Assembly: GCF_014805685.1 (NCBI RefSeq)
Contig: NC_060890.1
Span: 14,628,500 to 14,692,499 of the forward strand
Reading direction: 5' to 3'
Origin: Silurus meridionalis
Lineage: Eukaryota > Chordata > Actinopteri > Siluriformes > Siluridae
DNA length: 64,000 nt
Position numbers and translations under genes: made by a program. Positions 25,335 to 41,887 of the stretch are shown piece after piece; position 1 is the first letter of the stretch; every line of letters starts with the position of its first letter. Under the pieces are notes generated by a model. It saw nothing but the letters and a program-made list of their open reading frames with translations. It was not told the DNA's origin and ran no database searches.

Positions 25335-25564
25335 AATGAAAACAGCACCTTAGAAAACAGGTTTTGAAAATAGAATAGTGGCTGTCAGAAAAACATTATG
25401 CTCCACACCATTAATGCCAGAGTACAAGTGTCCTCGTGTGCCCAGTATCAATGGCATACATTCCTAAATGTGTTACATTAATCACATATCTCTGATATTG
25501 ATAAGCACTAATATTGGCATTTTTAGTGGGTAGGACCTATTTCAAAGTCTATTTAACTCCATTT

Positions 25565-25682
<118 letters not shown>

Positions 25683-26119
25683 GCAATTTTGTCCGGTTCA
25701 TTCAGATATTAAAAAAACTATTAACAGAAGATCTTAGAATGAACACATCCATTATCTTGCATATTTAAAATGTAAGATTTGTGCTATTCACCAAGATAAA
25801 TTTCCTTTGTCATATCTTTGAAGATTGTGTCTTAATGTTTAACAGTGAGTATCAGTTTTAACACAAACATTTTTGTGTCTGTACCAGCTTGAGTGAATAA
25901 GGTCTTTAAAGCAAACAGCAGACAAACAAATTGTGCAATAGAAATTCTGTCAGAAAGAAACCTCCACAAGATCACAGTTGACCAGGAGCATTGTGCTTGT
26001 TAAAGATATCTATCACAAATTATTTTTAAGAGTTTTTAAGCACTGTGTAGACTTGCTCATTATTTTATAAAACACACCCTCATTGTTGATTCACCTTGAA
26101 CATGCAGTTACAGACTATG

Positions 26120-26410
26120 GCTGCACTTTTCCATGCACAATGCATGGTTAATGGCCATCATCAATGTCAGATTCTGACCACAGGACCGCTGTTGGCTGGA
26201 GTTTTGGTGGGTGGATTTTTCTCAACCCAATAATGACAGTGAGGTGGCTATAAGCCCTAGCAACACTGCTGTGCATAATAAATACCATTGAGACACAAAC
26301 TACTATAGCACTGTCACTGCAGTGGTAAAAAAAGAGCATGGTCCAGCCTCCGAGTAAAATCTGGTCAGTGAGGGAAGAGGTGAGATGTGCATAGTGCATG
26401 GTACAGACTA
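26120..26410. repeat. Interspersed fish repeat fragment, class unresolved
   Basis: Phrases such as AACCCAATAATGACAGTGAGG and GCACTGTCACTGCAGTGGT recall a dispersed teleost repeat. No transposase or tail remains. Assignment rests on recollection of the family, not on a search. Confidence 0.35.
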
Positions 26411-28367
26411 CTGTCAGTAAAAAACATGCACACCTACGATAGATTTATACAAGATGTCAGCTAAGTGTAAGCCTGTGGAAAGTATGCAATACAGTAATTT
26501 GCTTACCTGTTTTCTATAAACTATAGTGTGGGAAAAACTGGCAGACTGATTAAAATCCTGATAAGTCTTTTACCAGTATCCCTGTATCCTAGAGTTGATC
26601 ATTAACCTTCCGTAAATGTTAGAGCCTGGCTTGAGCAAGATATTATTAAAGCAGCAACAATGTTCGGTGTTGGTCTGTTTGTAATAATTAAACCCTGTAT
26701 AGGAATAATGTCATAGTCAATTATAAACATGCCAGTTTTGATTTATTACACAACAATTCAAATTAATAATGATCTAACTCAAAAGGTGGAGTGCAAATTC
26801 AAATACATTCGGGTAAGATTAAATCAGAAAGGCGGTGCAAGTGCTGCGTTATTTATTTTATTTTATTTTTTAGAAAATTAAGATAGCCTAATCAATATTA
26901 ATAGGAAAAGGAACTGACTAGGTTTAGATTTTTTCTGATACATACTCACCAATTTGTATTTCTCTATGCACTTTTTAAAATGTGTGCCCAATGTAATGGT
27001 CAAAAGTTTTACCAAAGTTTGCACAGATGCCTTTCTTCATGGAAAGCTAAAGGGGATGAGAACACAGCAGATGACACTATTCTGCAAAATTTGGAATCCC
27101 AGATTAGGTTAGTGTGTTCATACACACTGGCCACTTGTATTATCTTTGGTGTACAGAAAATGCAAGTTTTAGCTATACTCAAGCCTGGTGTGTTTTGTAC
27201 ACTCTGGATGTGTGTGACTCTGTGTCTGTTGATTAACCAAGTACAGCAGGCTCAGAACACTTTGGTGACTAGGTTAATTTGTGGTCAGGCTCAGAGGCAA
27301 AAGAGCTGCTGAAGAAATGTATGAAAGTAGCAGCTGTATTGGAAAATGCAACTCATAACCACAAAGAGAGATAAAACCAAACTGGATGTTTGTGGTGGCT
27401 TTGGCTATCCATGGCTGGTAAGTAAACATCTGGGAATTGCTTTTATCCATAACAGTATTTCTTTTTTTGCTTTTGCATGTTGCAAAATGTTTCTATACAC
27501 ATATACGAAAATTCACATTATATCTAGGACACAATCAAAAAGGGACAATAACCTGTAATACGTTATTGGTTTCAGTCATTCATTACTGTTCAATTTGATA
27601 AAGAATATTTTATGTGGGATCACAATTACAACAGAACCATGTCTATAACCCTGAACTATTCATGTTACTATAAGGCACTGATTTTACTGAAGCCAATTCA
27701 TGTGAATCCTTAGTCTTGTTTGTAATATGTTTTACTTTCTTTTATCATTAGGAATAACTGTACACATCAGCAGTTAGAGAATTGCCTGGAAACTTTGTAT
27801 TTGAATTCACAAAAATAGTCATTATAGTGCTCTGGTCTTAGTCCCATATGGTACAGCAATGAAAAGTATAGAAAGACATTGTTACTGAGTTACTGAGATG
27901 GGAAATTCATAGTGGTGTCCAAAACTAAACTTGGGGAAGCAATTTTAATAGATTTTTTTTGGAAAATTTGGTTTGTTGAAATCTTCAATTAATCCCAGAA
28001 AATGGTTTTTCTCTTTTTAAAAAATTTGGTGAATTTAGTGGGCTCAGGTTAGAAGGCAACACATTGTCGGAACTTGCCATCTGTTAGCTGCCTTTAAATG
28101 TGAAACGTTTCCACAACTAGAGGCAATGTCACCAATATCAACAAGTTTAGTGCAGTGGAAAAGAATACCAGTGTACCACAATACCATTTAATCACTAGTG
28201 ATAGCAAGAATAATCCAAAGTTTAAGTTTCTGAATTCTAAACTCCATTACACCATAAAGAGACAATCAAAAATGAAATGATCAGATCTAGAAAGAGATCT
28301 AATGAAATAGATTAGATCTATTTTATTTGATAGTAACATTATTGGATTTTCTGTTCCATCAGATCCT

Positions 28368-33246
<4,879 letters not shown>

Positions 33247-33383
33247 AGAACAGGTCAGAAGAAAGGACAATGCTTCCTTTATATATATTTAATATATTTA
33301 GTAGAAGCAGACATGTCTGAAAAGTGATGGCAGATGTGCATTGCAAAAAATACTTGGTTTGTCAGTTAAAAGTGTCATCCATA

Positions 33384-33385
<2 letters not shown>

Positions 33386-33450
<65 letters not shown>

Positions 33451-33455
33451 TATAT

Positions 33456-33512
<57 letters not shown>

Positions 33513-33549
33513 TATATACACACACACACACGCACACACACATACATAC
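33386..33549. repeat. Compound (AT)n/(AC)n microsatellite
   Basis: Alternating blocks of AT and AC dinucleotides over about 160 bases. All six frames read Ile-Tyr or Thr-His strings and are not genes. Confidence 0.96.
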
Positions 33550-33572
33550 ACTATACTGCCAAAAGTTTTGGT
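33550..33572. mobile_element. Isolated Tc1-type terminal sequence
   Basis: ACTATACTGCCAAAAGTTTT resembles the outer end of a fish Tc1 family whose TIR contains TGCCAAAAGT. No partner end is nearby, so it is a solo remnant next to a microsatellite. Confidence 0.4.
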
Positions 33573-33811
33573 ATATATATCATTTTTTTTTTCTCTTTTA
33601 AATTTATGCACAAAAACACAAACACAAATAATAATTTAAACAGGTAATCTCTGGCCACACTGATTAAGAAATCCAGATTTAGTTTGGTCTGGTTTTCAGT
33701 CACGCTTCTTTATTTCCATTATCTTTAATGATTTTCTTTACATAGCCTTCATCCATTCTTATACTTGTATAAAAAGGAGTACTGTGTCTGGATATCTCAG
33801 TATATGATATA

Positions 33812-34361
33812 CCGTATTTTCCGGACTATAAATCGCTACTTTTTTCCCCACTCTTGAACCCCGCGGCTTAAACAATGAAGCAGCTAATTTATGGATTTTT
33901 CCGGGGGTTTTCCCGGTTTAACAAGCTTCAAGCCAAAAAAACTGAGCCTCCATAACATTAGACCAATGAAATTGCCGAACAGATTCAGGTGAGCCAATAA
34001 AACTCTTTATATTAAATCAGATGCACTCCCACTGAATCGGACCGCACCACATCATAAATATGGATGAGGTTCCTCTGATGTTTGACCTGCCGCCCACTCT
34101 GACTGTCTACAGTAAATGCGAATCATTCGTCAGGCTGAAAACAACCGGGCATGAAAAAAACGCACTTCACCTGTGTTCTGAGCTGCACGGCATCGGGAGC
34201 AAAGCTTCACCGATGGTGATTTTTAAACGCACAACGATGCCAAAAAACAAGAAAGGCTGTTAAGACTGGGTGCTCTCCCCAGCCTGGTGTGCGGCACATC
34301 TTTGTAAAATTCAGTGGGTGGGGCTTATATTTGGGTGCGCTTAATAGTCCAGAAATTACGG
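33812..34361 (+). mobile_element. pogo/Tigger-type deletion derivative
   Basis: The ends are CCGTATTTTCCGGACTATAA and, inverted, CCGTAATTTCTGGACTATTA, both flanked by TA. Internally, 34060-34263 reads MDEVPLMFDLPPTLTV, then TTGHEKN and SPMVIFKRTTMP. This is the DDE_1-type core of a pogo/Tigger transposase (first Asp region and the PxVIFKxKT-type block). Only about 67 residues remain, with at least one frameshift, so the element is non-autonomous. Confidence 0.85.
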
Positions 34362-34379
34362 TACTATATATGCGCAATA

Positions 34380-34710
34380 CAGTGGAACCTCGGGTTACGA
34401 GTTTAATTGGTTCCATCACTTTACTCTTAACCTGAAAAGCTCGTATCCCGATACAAATTTTGGAATACGTACAGTATTTAAAGTTCAGTAATTCCACACT
34501 GTTAGAGCGACGAGCGGATGTGTATGTGCTGCACGAGAGCGCAGCGAGAGCATGTGGCGATACGTAAAAAAACTAACCTGCCTGCGATTTTTCCGTGCGC
34601 AACGCTCGTATCCTAAAAATTTCGTAACTAGAGGCAACATTTTTTATGAATTGCGACTCTTAACCTGAATTTTACGTATCCAGGGGCGCTCGTAACCCGA
34701 GGTTCCACTG
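34380..34710. mobile_element. TA-flanked MITE with CAGTGGAACCTCGG ends
   Basis: A 331-bp element with inverted ends CAGTGGAACCTCGGGTTACG, each bordered by TA (34378-34379 and 34711-34712). Inside, further inverted-related phrases (TTAACCTGAA, CTCGTATCC) occur. No coding capacity. TA target site and ends fit a Tc1/mariner-superfamily MITE. It lies only 18 bp from the pogo-type element on its left. Confidence 0.9.
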
Positions 34711-34936
34711 TAATACACCTACTAGTACTTTTTACTAGTACTACTAGTAAATTCAGTTAAAGGTAACTAAAGCTGTTTTGAATACAAATATATGAAATGC
34801 AAATTGGGGTTTTCCCCAATAACTCCTCATATATCATATAGCCATTGTTTCCAAGGTTAGAACACTTTCTGACTTGACAGGAAACATGATTGACGAGCAA
34901 ATAAAGATCTCTTTTTCTGAGTCGGATCATTTTCTC

Positions 34937-34942
34937 TTTATT
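34937..34942 (-). terminator. Candidate polyadenylation signal of the SmgGDS-like gene
   Basis: AATAAA on the minus strand, about 140 bases after the stop codon at 35082. This supports transcription ending here rather than continuing to further ARM exons. Confidence 0.4.
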
Positions 34943-35081
34943 TTTTCCTCTATTTTACCTTTTTTACCTGTTGTAATCTTCACAAAAAAAGTGTGAAACA
35001 CTGCAGTCTTTAGATGACTCCTGTTTTTCTGAATATTCCTCACAGAATATTTTATAAACCTGGAGAAGTTTGGGCAGCCTG

Positions 35082-37265
35082 TCATCTGCTGTGTTCTTTC
35101 CTAAAGAGAGTGGAACTTTTCTGAAACACTTCAATGCTTACTAAATATTGTCCCTGAGACTGCTGGTTTAGCTGAACCACTTTCGCTCCTGACACAAAGC
35201 CACACGAGTGCCACATGGTGCCATGAAACACATGCACTTCCTTGTCAAAATGTCCTTTCTTTTCCCAGACAACTGTGGAGCCATCCTCTTCACCCATATC
35301 TGCCAGATTACACAGAGCCTGCAGACAGGAGCTCAGCAAGGCATCATTCTCACAATACTGTAGCAGCACAGACACCAGGCTGGGGAGAGCACCCAGTCTC
35401 AACAGCCTTTCTTGTTGCAGATCTGCAATGTAATTAAACAGCAGTCAAACACCAGAGTCTGTCAGATCACAATCTACAGCGAAATGCTCAGAATGATTAC
35501 ACATATGATCATAAAAAAAAAACAGAGAAAAAACAGGCTCATTGTGTATTCATAAAAAAAACAAGAGTACTCAAGGGTTTTGCACACAGGGACTCCTTTT
35601 TCACAGTTCACTGCAGCACAGATTAACTTTATGTATGGAACAAGTGAATGGAACTATTTAAATGTTAATTTCATTAAGCAAACCTGTGCCATTTGGTTAA
35701 TTATCACTTATCACATTATTATCACTTTGCACTAAAATACCTAAAAAGGTTTCATAATGTTACAATAATTAAAACATTACTGTAAACAACCCTTATCCCA
35801 GCTTTAGTAAATCAAGTGTTTTAGTCCCAGTTAGTTATTCAGTTATACCTTCCCAAACCAGATTATTCAGCAATTATTCAGCAAATGGGGAGTATAAGAC
35901 CAGAAACTGTGAGACTGTTATTGTGGTTGGATTATTTCATTCAACTAATCAGTCAACAAAAACAGTAAAATAGCCAACCAACAGTGTTTTTTCTGAGTTA
36001 TAAAATGGCAGATTCCAATATAATACATATATAATACATTTCATGCAACAGGAAATGCTTGATGAATTTCAAGGAGTCAGATAGCATTGATGGGTATAGC
36101 CCTTTGACTGTAGCTATTTGTGGTAAGAAAGGATTTTCACTTCTCTCAAAGCTTTGTATTTGTAGTCAAAAGTACGGTTCAGTACATCACTTACTGCTGT
36201 TAGAGCAGATTCTCCCAATGGCTCGGCTAACATGCAGCAGTAGCTCCTGATTCTCACTGAACAGTAAAGTCAGAAGAGCAGATACAATTCCAGTCTCAAA
36301 GCAGCTATTGCTGAAGGAAACTGAGAATAAACACAATGTAATGGAAAAAGTACTGGTACCAGAAGGAAATTAGAGGATTTAAAAAAACTAAAACTGTATT
36401 CATCGCATCTCTGTCTAACAATCATTTTGGAATGAAAAAAAGAAACTAACATATGATAGAAATCTTTGGACAAGGTATTGGCATCAAAATGTTTGCAAAA
36501 GACAGGTTTTTATTAATTCTTCAGTTACACAAAATAGATTTGTAAATAAGCATGATACATTTATAATATGTATTAAACATTGGAATTACTTTTTTTTTTT
36601 AAAGGGAGGAATTTTATTTTGTGTAATACCAGCAAAAAAAACATTACTACCCAAGTTTTAGCATGATTACACCTGGCTAAAACTTCCAGTGGTGGATTTA
36701 TTTGCTCCAGTGTTATTGTTGTTAGACACAAATGTTTATTACTAAAATTCACCAATGGCCCTTAAACTTATTAGTCGGTTACTAGCCAACATTAATTCGA
36801 TTATGGTACATCCAGTATATACTACATATGCAATAGATAGAGATTATGTTGAAATCCAAGAAGGAAAATTACAAGAATGATGGACAGTATATAGTGTATT
36901 TTTTGTACTTTTAGAAATAATGGGCCAATTCAAGCTATGCTTCAGGCATGACAGAAACACAAAACATAGTCTGTACTACTTTGGCTATAGCTGTGGCAAG
37001 GCTTGTGCATTTGGCTGGGCAAGAGCATTAAGAGCATTAATTTGTCTGCAGCTTATACAACATTTCTTGTTACACCTACTTTATCACAATTCAAATATGC
37101 ACATGTCTGAAACACTGATTCTTTGCTCACCCTCCCTGGAGAGCTCTGCCACCAGTCTGGCTGTGTGTATAGTGAGGGCGCTTTTCCTCCTCAAGGCCTG
37201 AGCCAGAACCGGCAGAATGCCACTCTCTACCACCTGCTCAGCTATGCTGCTCTCTGATAGGAAAG

Positions 37266-37312
<47 letters not shown>

Positions 37313-38714
37313 CTACTCAGTAAATCTTCACGGATTATCAAGAACGACAGATTTCATTAGGATTTCTAAACCGACACACAAAAAAGGTTTTTTAGTCATA
37401 AATCATACCTCTAAAGTCTTACCTATAAACATATCAATCCTGTCAAACTATTCTCACTTAACCTGAACAAACATGGGGAATTGAGGGCATGTCGGGATCA
37501 TGTTTACACAGGTGCTGTCTTTTCCAATAGCTGGCCATCTGGCTGTTTGAGTGTAAGTAGTTAATCAGTTCTGTCACTCAATGCCTTGAACAGACACAAA
37601 TGCAGATTAAAGTGTCTCTTTGCTTTTAACATGAGGTTATAACTTCAGCCTTAAATTAGGTTAACTTAAGATAACTTTAGCCTCTTGCACGGCCATCATG
37701 CCCCAAGTATTGTTCAAAGGAAATGCAAATAACATTCTCATCTGAGCAGTCTGTACTTTTGAAATGCAGCTAATAAGTTTTTTATTTTCTCTCACCCTGT
37801 GTGAGGTTAAAAAGCAATGAAAAAGATTGTATATAGTACACTCACTCCCGTGTACCGCAGTCAGCAGTGTTTCTATGTGAGGTTCCAGTTCCTCCACAAA
37901 CAGCTCTGTGGTCACACTTATAGCAACTATAGCAGCATTGAGTGAATCTAAAGAAAGGAGTCGATAAACCAAGTTAAATATGATAATTTTATATGAATTT
38001 TTGTATGCTGAATAGATTACATTATAATCCGCAGGTGTAAAAGTAAGCCTGTGAAAGCTCAATGACATAATTGAGAAACTTTTTATGTTTATACCTCCTG
38101 CAGATTGGAAACAATATTGTTACTTACCCATGCTGTGGTGAAAAAAAGACACCTAATAGTCCTGCTGTCCATGTGTGCACAACAGAATCTCAGCATGGAC
38201 TCCGATCCGATAGTCTTCTCAATAAAAAACATAGTTAAAATTTTATTTCATTGTGCAACATTATGTATAACTGTTCTTGTAATATGCTAGCTCTGTTATT
38301 GTGTTTCCCTGTGATTTAGCTGTGCTGTATTTTTCATGTGTCTCTTCTCAATCCCTCCTCACCCCCCCGTAATGCACTCCAAACCTAAATCTCTTTAAAG
38401 CTTCTTTGCTTATACATAATCACTATATTATTTTATATAGACAACCAAAGTACCTTAAATACACATAAGCAGTCTAAATTAATTTCTAACTGACCACTAA
38501 TTTCTTGAATATACATGCACAGTGAAATTGAAAAGAAAAAAAAAAAAGTTTCAGAAGTTTTCAAAAATAAGAATTTTTTTCGTATATCCATAGTGTATAT
38601 TATTAATATTTTAAAATAGCCTTTAAATATACCTTTGATAAAATTTAGAACTTGTTGAAATTCTGGATCGGGAAACTGTTGAAATGATGTGATGGACTTT
38701 AATAAGTACATCAT
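35082..38714 (-). CDS. Short armadillo-repeat protein resembling the N-terminus of RAP1GDS1 (SmgGDS)
   Basis: Five minus-strand exons, 38633-38714, 37846-37947, 37131-37253, 36195-36320 and 35082-35422, join in phase to 257 aa. Three ARM-type units are visible: SSIAEQVVESGILPVLAQAL, then SCFETGIVSALLTLL with HVSRAIGRICSNS, then RLGALPSLVSVLL with SCLQALCNLADM. Their order and spacing, including the AELSREVSFSNSCFETG link, follow the N-terminal ARM region of SmgGDS (AEVAKNEFMRIPCVDAG in human). SmgGDS is a chaperone/exchange factor for small GTPases such as RhoA, Rap1 and K-Ras. The family is about 560-607 aa; this one stops after the third ARM with a ~70-residue tail I do not recognise (GSTVVWEKKGHFDKEV onward). 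The middle exons are all phase 1-1. The 38714 ATG is the only upstream in-frame start; an earlier 5' exon is possible. Alternatives: another ARM family, or a gene fragment. Confidence 0.68.
35423..36194. other. Intron 4 of the SmgGDS-like gene
   Basis: No further exon or recognised repeat seen. Confidence 0.5.
37268..37309. repeat. (CA)n microsatellite next to a 3' splice site
   Basis: About 21 CA units. On the minus (transcript) strand it reads (UG)n and ends about 15 bases upstream of the acceptor AG of exon 3 of the SmgGDS-like gene (exon high coordinate 37253). Confidence 0.95.
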
Positions 38715-38732
38715 GTATAGATAACTTTTTCC

Positions 38733-38917
38733 AAATTATAAAAAAATTTAAGTAGACAGCTGTTGCTGAGCTGAATGGACATACACGAACACGAATGTCT
38801 GCGTGTGTGCGTGTCTGTGCGTGCGCCTGCATATTGTTCTTTTTTTTTCCATTGGATGTTCGTGTATGTCTATTCAGCTCAGCAACAGCTTAGTCTACTT
38901 ACATTTTTTTATAATTT
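38733..38917. repeat. Long imperfect inverted repeat (hairpin)
   Basis: Arms 38733-38797 and 38850-38917 are about 65 nt each, inverted to each other with roughly 90% identity by eye. Both contain GTTGCTGAGCTGAAT or its complement. The loop is about 52 nt of CG/TG-rich sequence. It lies just 5' of the first seen exon of the SmgGDS-like gene. The right arm runs into TATATACG and a (GT)n array. Confidence 0.85.
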
Positions 38918-38925
38918 GTATATAT

Positions 38926-38926
<1 letters not shown>

Positions 38927-38985
<59 letters not shown>
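38927..38985. repeat. (GT)n microsatellite
   Basis: About 28 GT units between the inverted repeat and a Tc1-like element. Confidence 0.96.
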
Positions 38986-38991
<6 letters not shown>

Positions 38992-39329
38992 GAAATTTTA
39001 CAATAATATTCAATAAATTTAAATATCATTAAAAAGTGTATTTATTTTAGTTATTCAATACAAAAAGTGAAACTCTTATGTTGTATAGATTCATCTCACA
39101 CAGACTGATATATTTCATGTGTTTATTTATTTAAATTTTTATCATTTCTTTACATTTTGGCTTAAATCTAATGAAAACACAAAATTCAGTATCTCAGAAA
39201 ATTTAAATATTGTAAAAAAGTTCAATATTGGAGACTCGTGATGTCACACTCCAATCAGCTAATTAAATCCAAACACCTGAAAAGGTTTCCTGAGCCGTTA
39301 AATGGTGTCTCAGTCTGGTTAAGTTCAAT

Positions 39330-41280
39330 CATGGGGGAAGACTGCTGACTTGACAGTTGTCCAGAAGACGATCATGGACACCCTGCACATGGAGGGTAAG
39401 ACACAAAAGGTGTTCACAGAGTGCTGTATCTAAGCACATTAATGGAAAGTGGAATGGAAGGGGAAAATGTGGTAGAAAAAGGTGAAACAAAGCCCATTCA
39501 AGAATTTGTGGGAGATTCACAAAGTAGACTGTAGCTGGAGTCAGTGTTTTAAGATTCACCACGCACAGACGTATCCATGGGCTACAACTGATGCATTCCT
39601 TGTGTTAAGCCACTCCTGAACCAGAGACAATTTGAGAGGTGTTTTACCTGGGCCAGTGGCGGGCCATGCATTTGGTACCTGGGCCTTCAGTGAGGACTTA
39701 CCCAACTTAATCCACCTCTTAAGACCACCACTATCACATTACGATTATAGAAACCATCAATACTATACAAAAAAGCAATTATAACAACCCGTGTCATTAC
39801 AGAAAGAGAGAGGCATTTCACATATGGAGGGTGAATACCATGTTACTAAAGCAAGAAACCCAGTTAAGACTCCAAACCTCTACACTACCACCACAATTGT
39901 GCACCTACATCATCTGGAGCAGTTCAGAATCAATATTTGTCTAATAACATGACAAAAACATTAAAAATGTAAATAAAATTCAACCTACTCACCAGAGGTG
40001 CAGACTCATAATTTGCACCGCTCCTCAGAAGCTGTAAGCCAGTGGTACCACTTGTATTCACTGGACTGGAAGTAGCGAACAAACCCTTTCCCAGGCTGAG
40101 ACAAGCTAGCTAGCTTCAGGGTTGGTCGACCTCTCCTCATGATGTCTAGCTTTTCTTAAAAATGTATTTTTAAGTATGTCCAAGACCAAATAAATTTCTT
40201 CTCTTCAGTAGGCATAAAAAAGTCTAACTCAAATGTATTAACGTGTGCAGAGCTACACACGTGTTTTGCCAGTCAAACTTGGCTGTAACAGTTGTCCTCT
40301 GACCAACCAATCAGAAAATTTCTGATGATATTCTGGGCCAGCTAGCTGCCCTGTGAGGAGAATTTTAAATCTGATTGGTTAAAGAAACAGACCCGTTGGT
40401 AATATTCTCAATGGTAAAAAGGCCAGCAGTATTACATTTGCAGGCCCTGGTCAGATTATATTGACATGGCAGCACATAGAGGCTGAAATCTGATTGGACA
40501 AAAAAAATCTAACCTCTATATACATGTACTGGAAGCAAACAGAACAAGCTTTTGGGAATAAATTAATAGTTTCATGGAACAAATATTAGAAATTAGGTTG
40601 TAAATGTGGGGCAGTGCTTCTGATAGTGTTTAGGCTAGCAGAGAAGGCTTTGCTGGCCCTAAACGGCCACCACTGAGCTGAGCAAAGGACAGAAAGGACT
40701 GGACTGTTGCTCAGTGGGCCAAAGTTGTCTTTTAAGATCAAAGAAAAGCTAATTTTACATTTCATTTTAAAATCAAGGTCCCAGAGTATGGAGGAAGAGA
40801 GAACGGTACAGAATACAAGTTGCTTGAGGTCCAGTGTAAAGTTTGCACAGTCAGTGGTGGTTTCGGGGAGTCATGTCTTCTGCTGGTGTTGGTCCACTGT
40901 GTTTTATCAAGTTCAAGGTCAGCACAGCTGTCTACTAGGAGTTTTTAGAAGACTTAATGCTTCCCTCTGCTGACCAGCTTTATGAAAATGCTGATATCAT
41001 TTTTCAGCAGGATTTGGCACCTGCCCACACTGCCAAAAGCACCAAAAGTTGGTTAAATGACCATGGTGTTGGTGTGCTTGAGTGCCCAGCAAACTCACCA
41101 GACCTGAATTGTGAAGAGGAAAATGAGAAACAAGAGACCAAAACATGCAGATGAGCTGAATGCCACTGTCGAAGAAACTTGGGCTTCCAAACCACCTCAG
41201 CAGTGCCACAGACTGATCACCTCCATGCCACGCCGAATTAAGGCTGTAATTAAAGCAGAAGGAGCCCCCACCAAGTATTG
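39330..41280 (+). pseudogene. Broken Tc1-like transposase
   Basis: Fragments of the transposase are spread over 39330-39650 and 40680-41280. The second catalytic block FQQDLAPAHT lies at about 41000-41030. Downstream, SPDLNCEEEN stands in place of SPDLNPIEN, so the region of the third acidic residue is altered. Multiple frameshifts and the nested insertion destroy the ORF. Confidence 0.8.
39654..40675. mobile_element. Unclassified ~1-kb insertion nested in a Tc1-like element
   Basis: The Tc1-like sequence stops after TTTTACCTGGGC and resumes at GCTGAGCAAAGGAC, so 1022 bases between are foreign. The ends look inverted: CAGTGGCGGGCC on the left and, in reverse, CAGTGGTGGCC on the right. No long ORF or transposase signature was seen. 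The target duplication is not clear (at most 2-3 bases). Likely a non-autonomous DNA transposon. Confidence 0.7.
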
Positions 41281-41887
41281 AGTACATATACAGTAAATGA
41301 ACATACTTTCCAGAAGGCCACAATTCACAAAAAAATTTTTTTTGATGTGCCAAAATCATCAAACTTAAAAGGAAATAAACACCTTAAAAACCTTTTTTTT
41401 TTTTTATATTGAATTACTAAAATAAATTACTTTTTAATGATATTCTAATTTATTAAGATGCACCTGTATATTCCCCCTTGTTTAAAATACAACAAGATGC
41501 ATTACACCTTACAATTCATAATGCAATGACTTTTTGGACATGATTGTTTTTATTCATCTGAATCATGATCTGCACTTCACAAAACACCAGTTTTGAGTTC
41601 TTTTAAGATTATCTAGTCTAGTCATTTGTTCTTCATTGAAATTAGAATAATGTACAAAAAAAAAAAAAAAACATGAAAAAACATCTTAGTAAAACATTCT
41701 GGGTGATATAAACCACTTACCCTTCCCAATAAATCATTTTAGACACTCAAAAAGTATTCAGAACATTTAGATTAACACATTTTAACAAAACCTGAAAAAA
41801 AAAAAAAAAAAGACATCTAAAATGTGCTTTACTGTATGTCAACACTCAGCATGCACACAGCGCTCACAGTGTCCATCAGTCTATGCA

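Larger units (their letters stand above)
33247..33811. other. syt15 3' region with AT/AC microsatellite
   Basis: Holds the syt15 3' UTR, a compound microsatellite (33386-33549) and, right after it, a Tc1-type end (about 33550-33572). No coding sequence is supported. Confidence 0.5.
39012..41466 (+). mobile_element. Tc1-like transposon, decayed, with a nested insertion
   Basis: The right end AAGATGCACCTG is followed by TA (41467-41468). The left end starts inside the expected TIR (CAATAAATTTAAATATCATT) because about a dozen outer bases are lost. Both sides share the inverted TTTAATGATATTC-type subterminal sequence. The transposase starts near 39330 (ATCATGGGG) and its later part reads ADIIFQQDLAPAHTAKSTKSW, then ANSPDLN at about 41092-41110. 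The catalytic Glu and all flanking frames are damaged. At 39654-40675 a separate ~1 kb sequence interrupts the transposase. Confidence 0.85.

Noticed and set aside
26980..27312. 110-codon plus-strand frame between gprin2 and syt15
   Set aside because: It begins with GTG, has no ATG, no recognisable domain and no good splice context; treated as chance.
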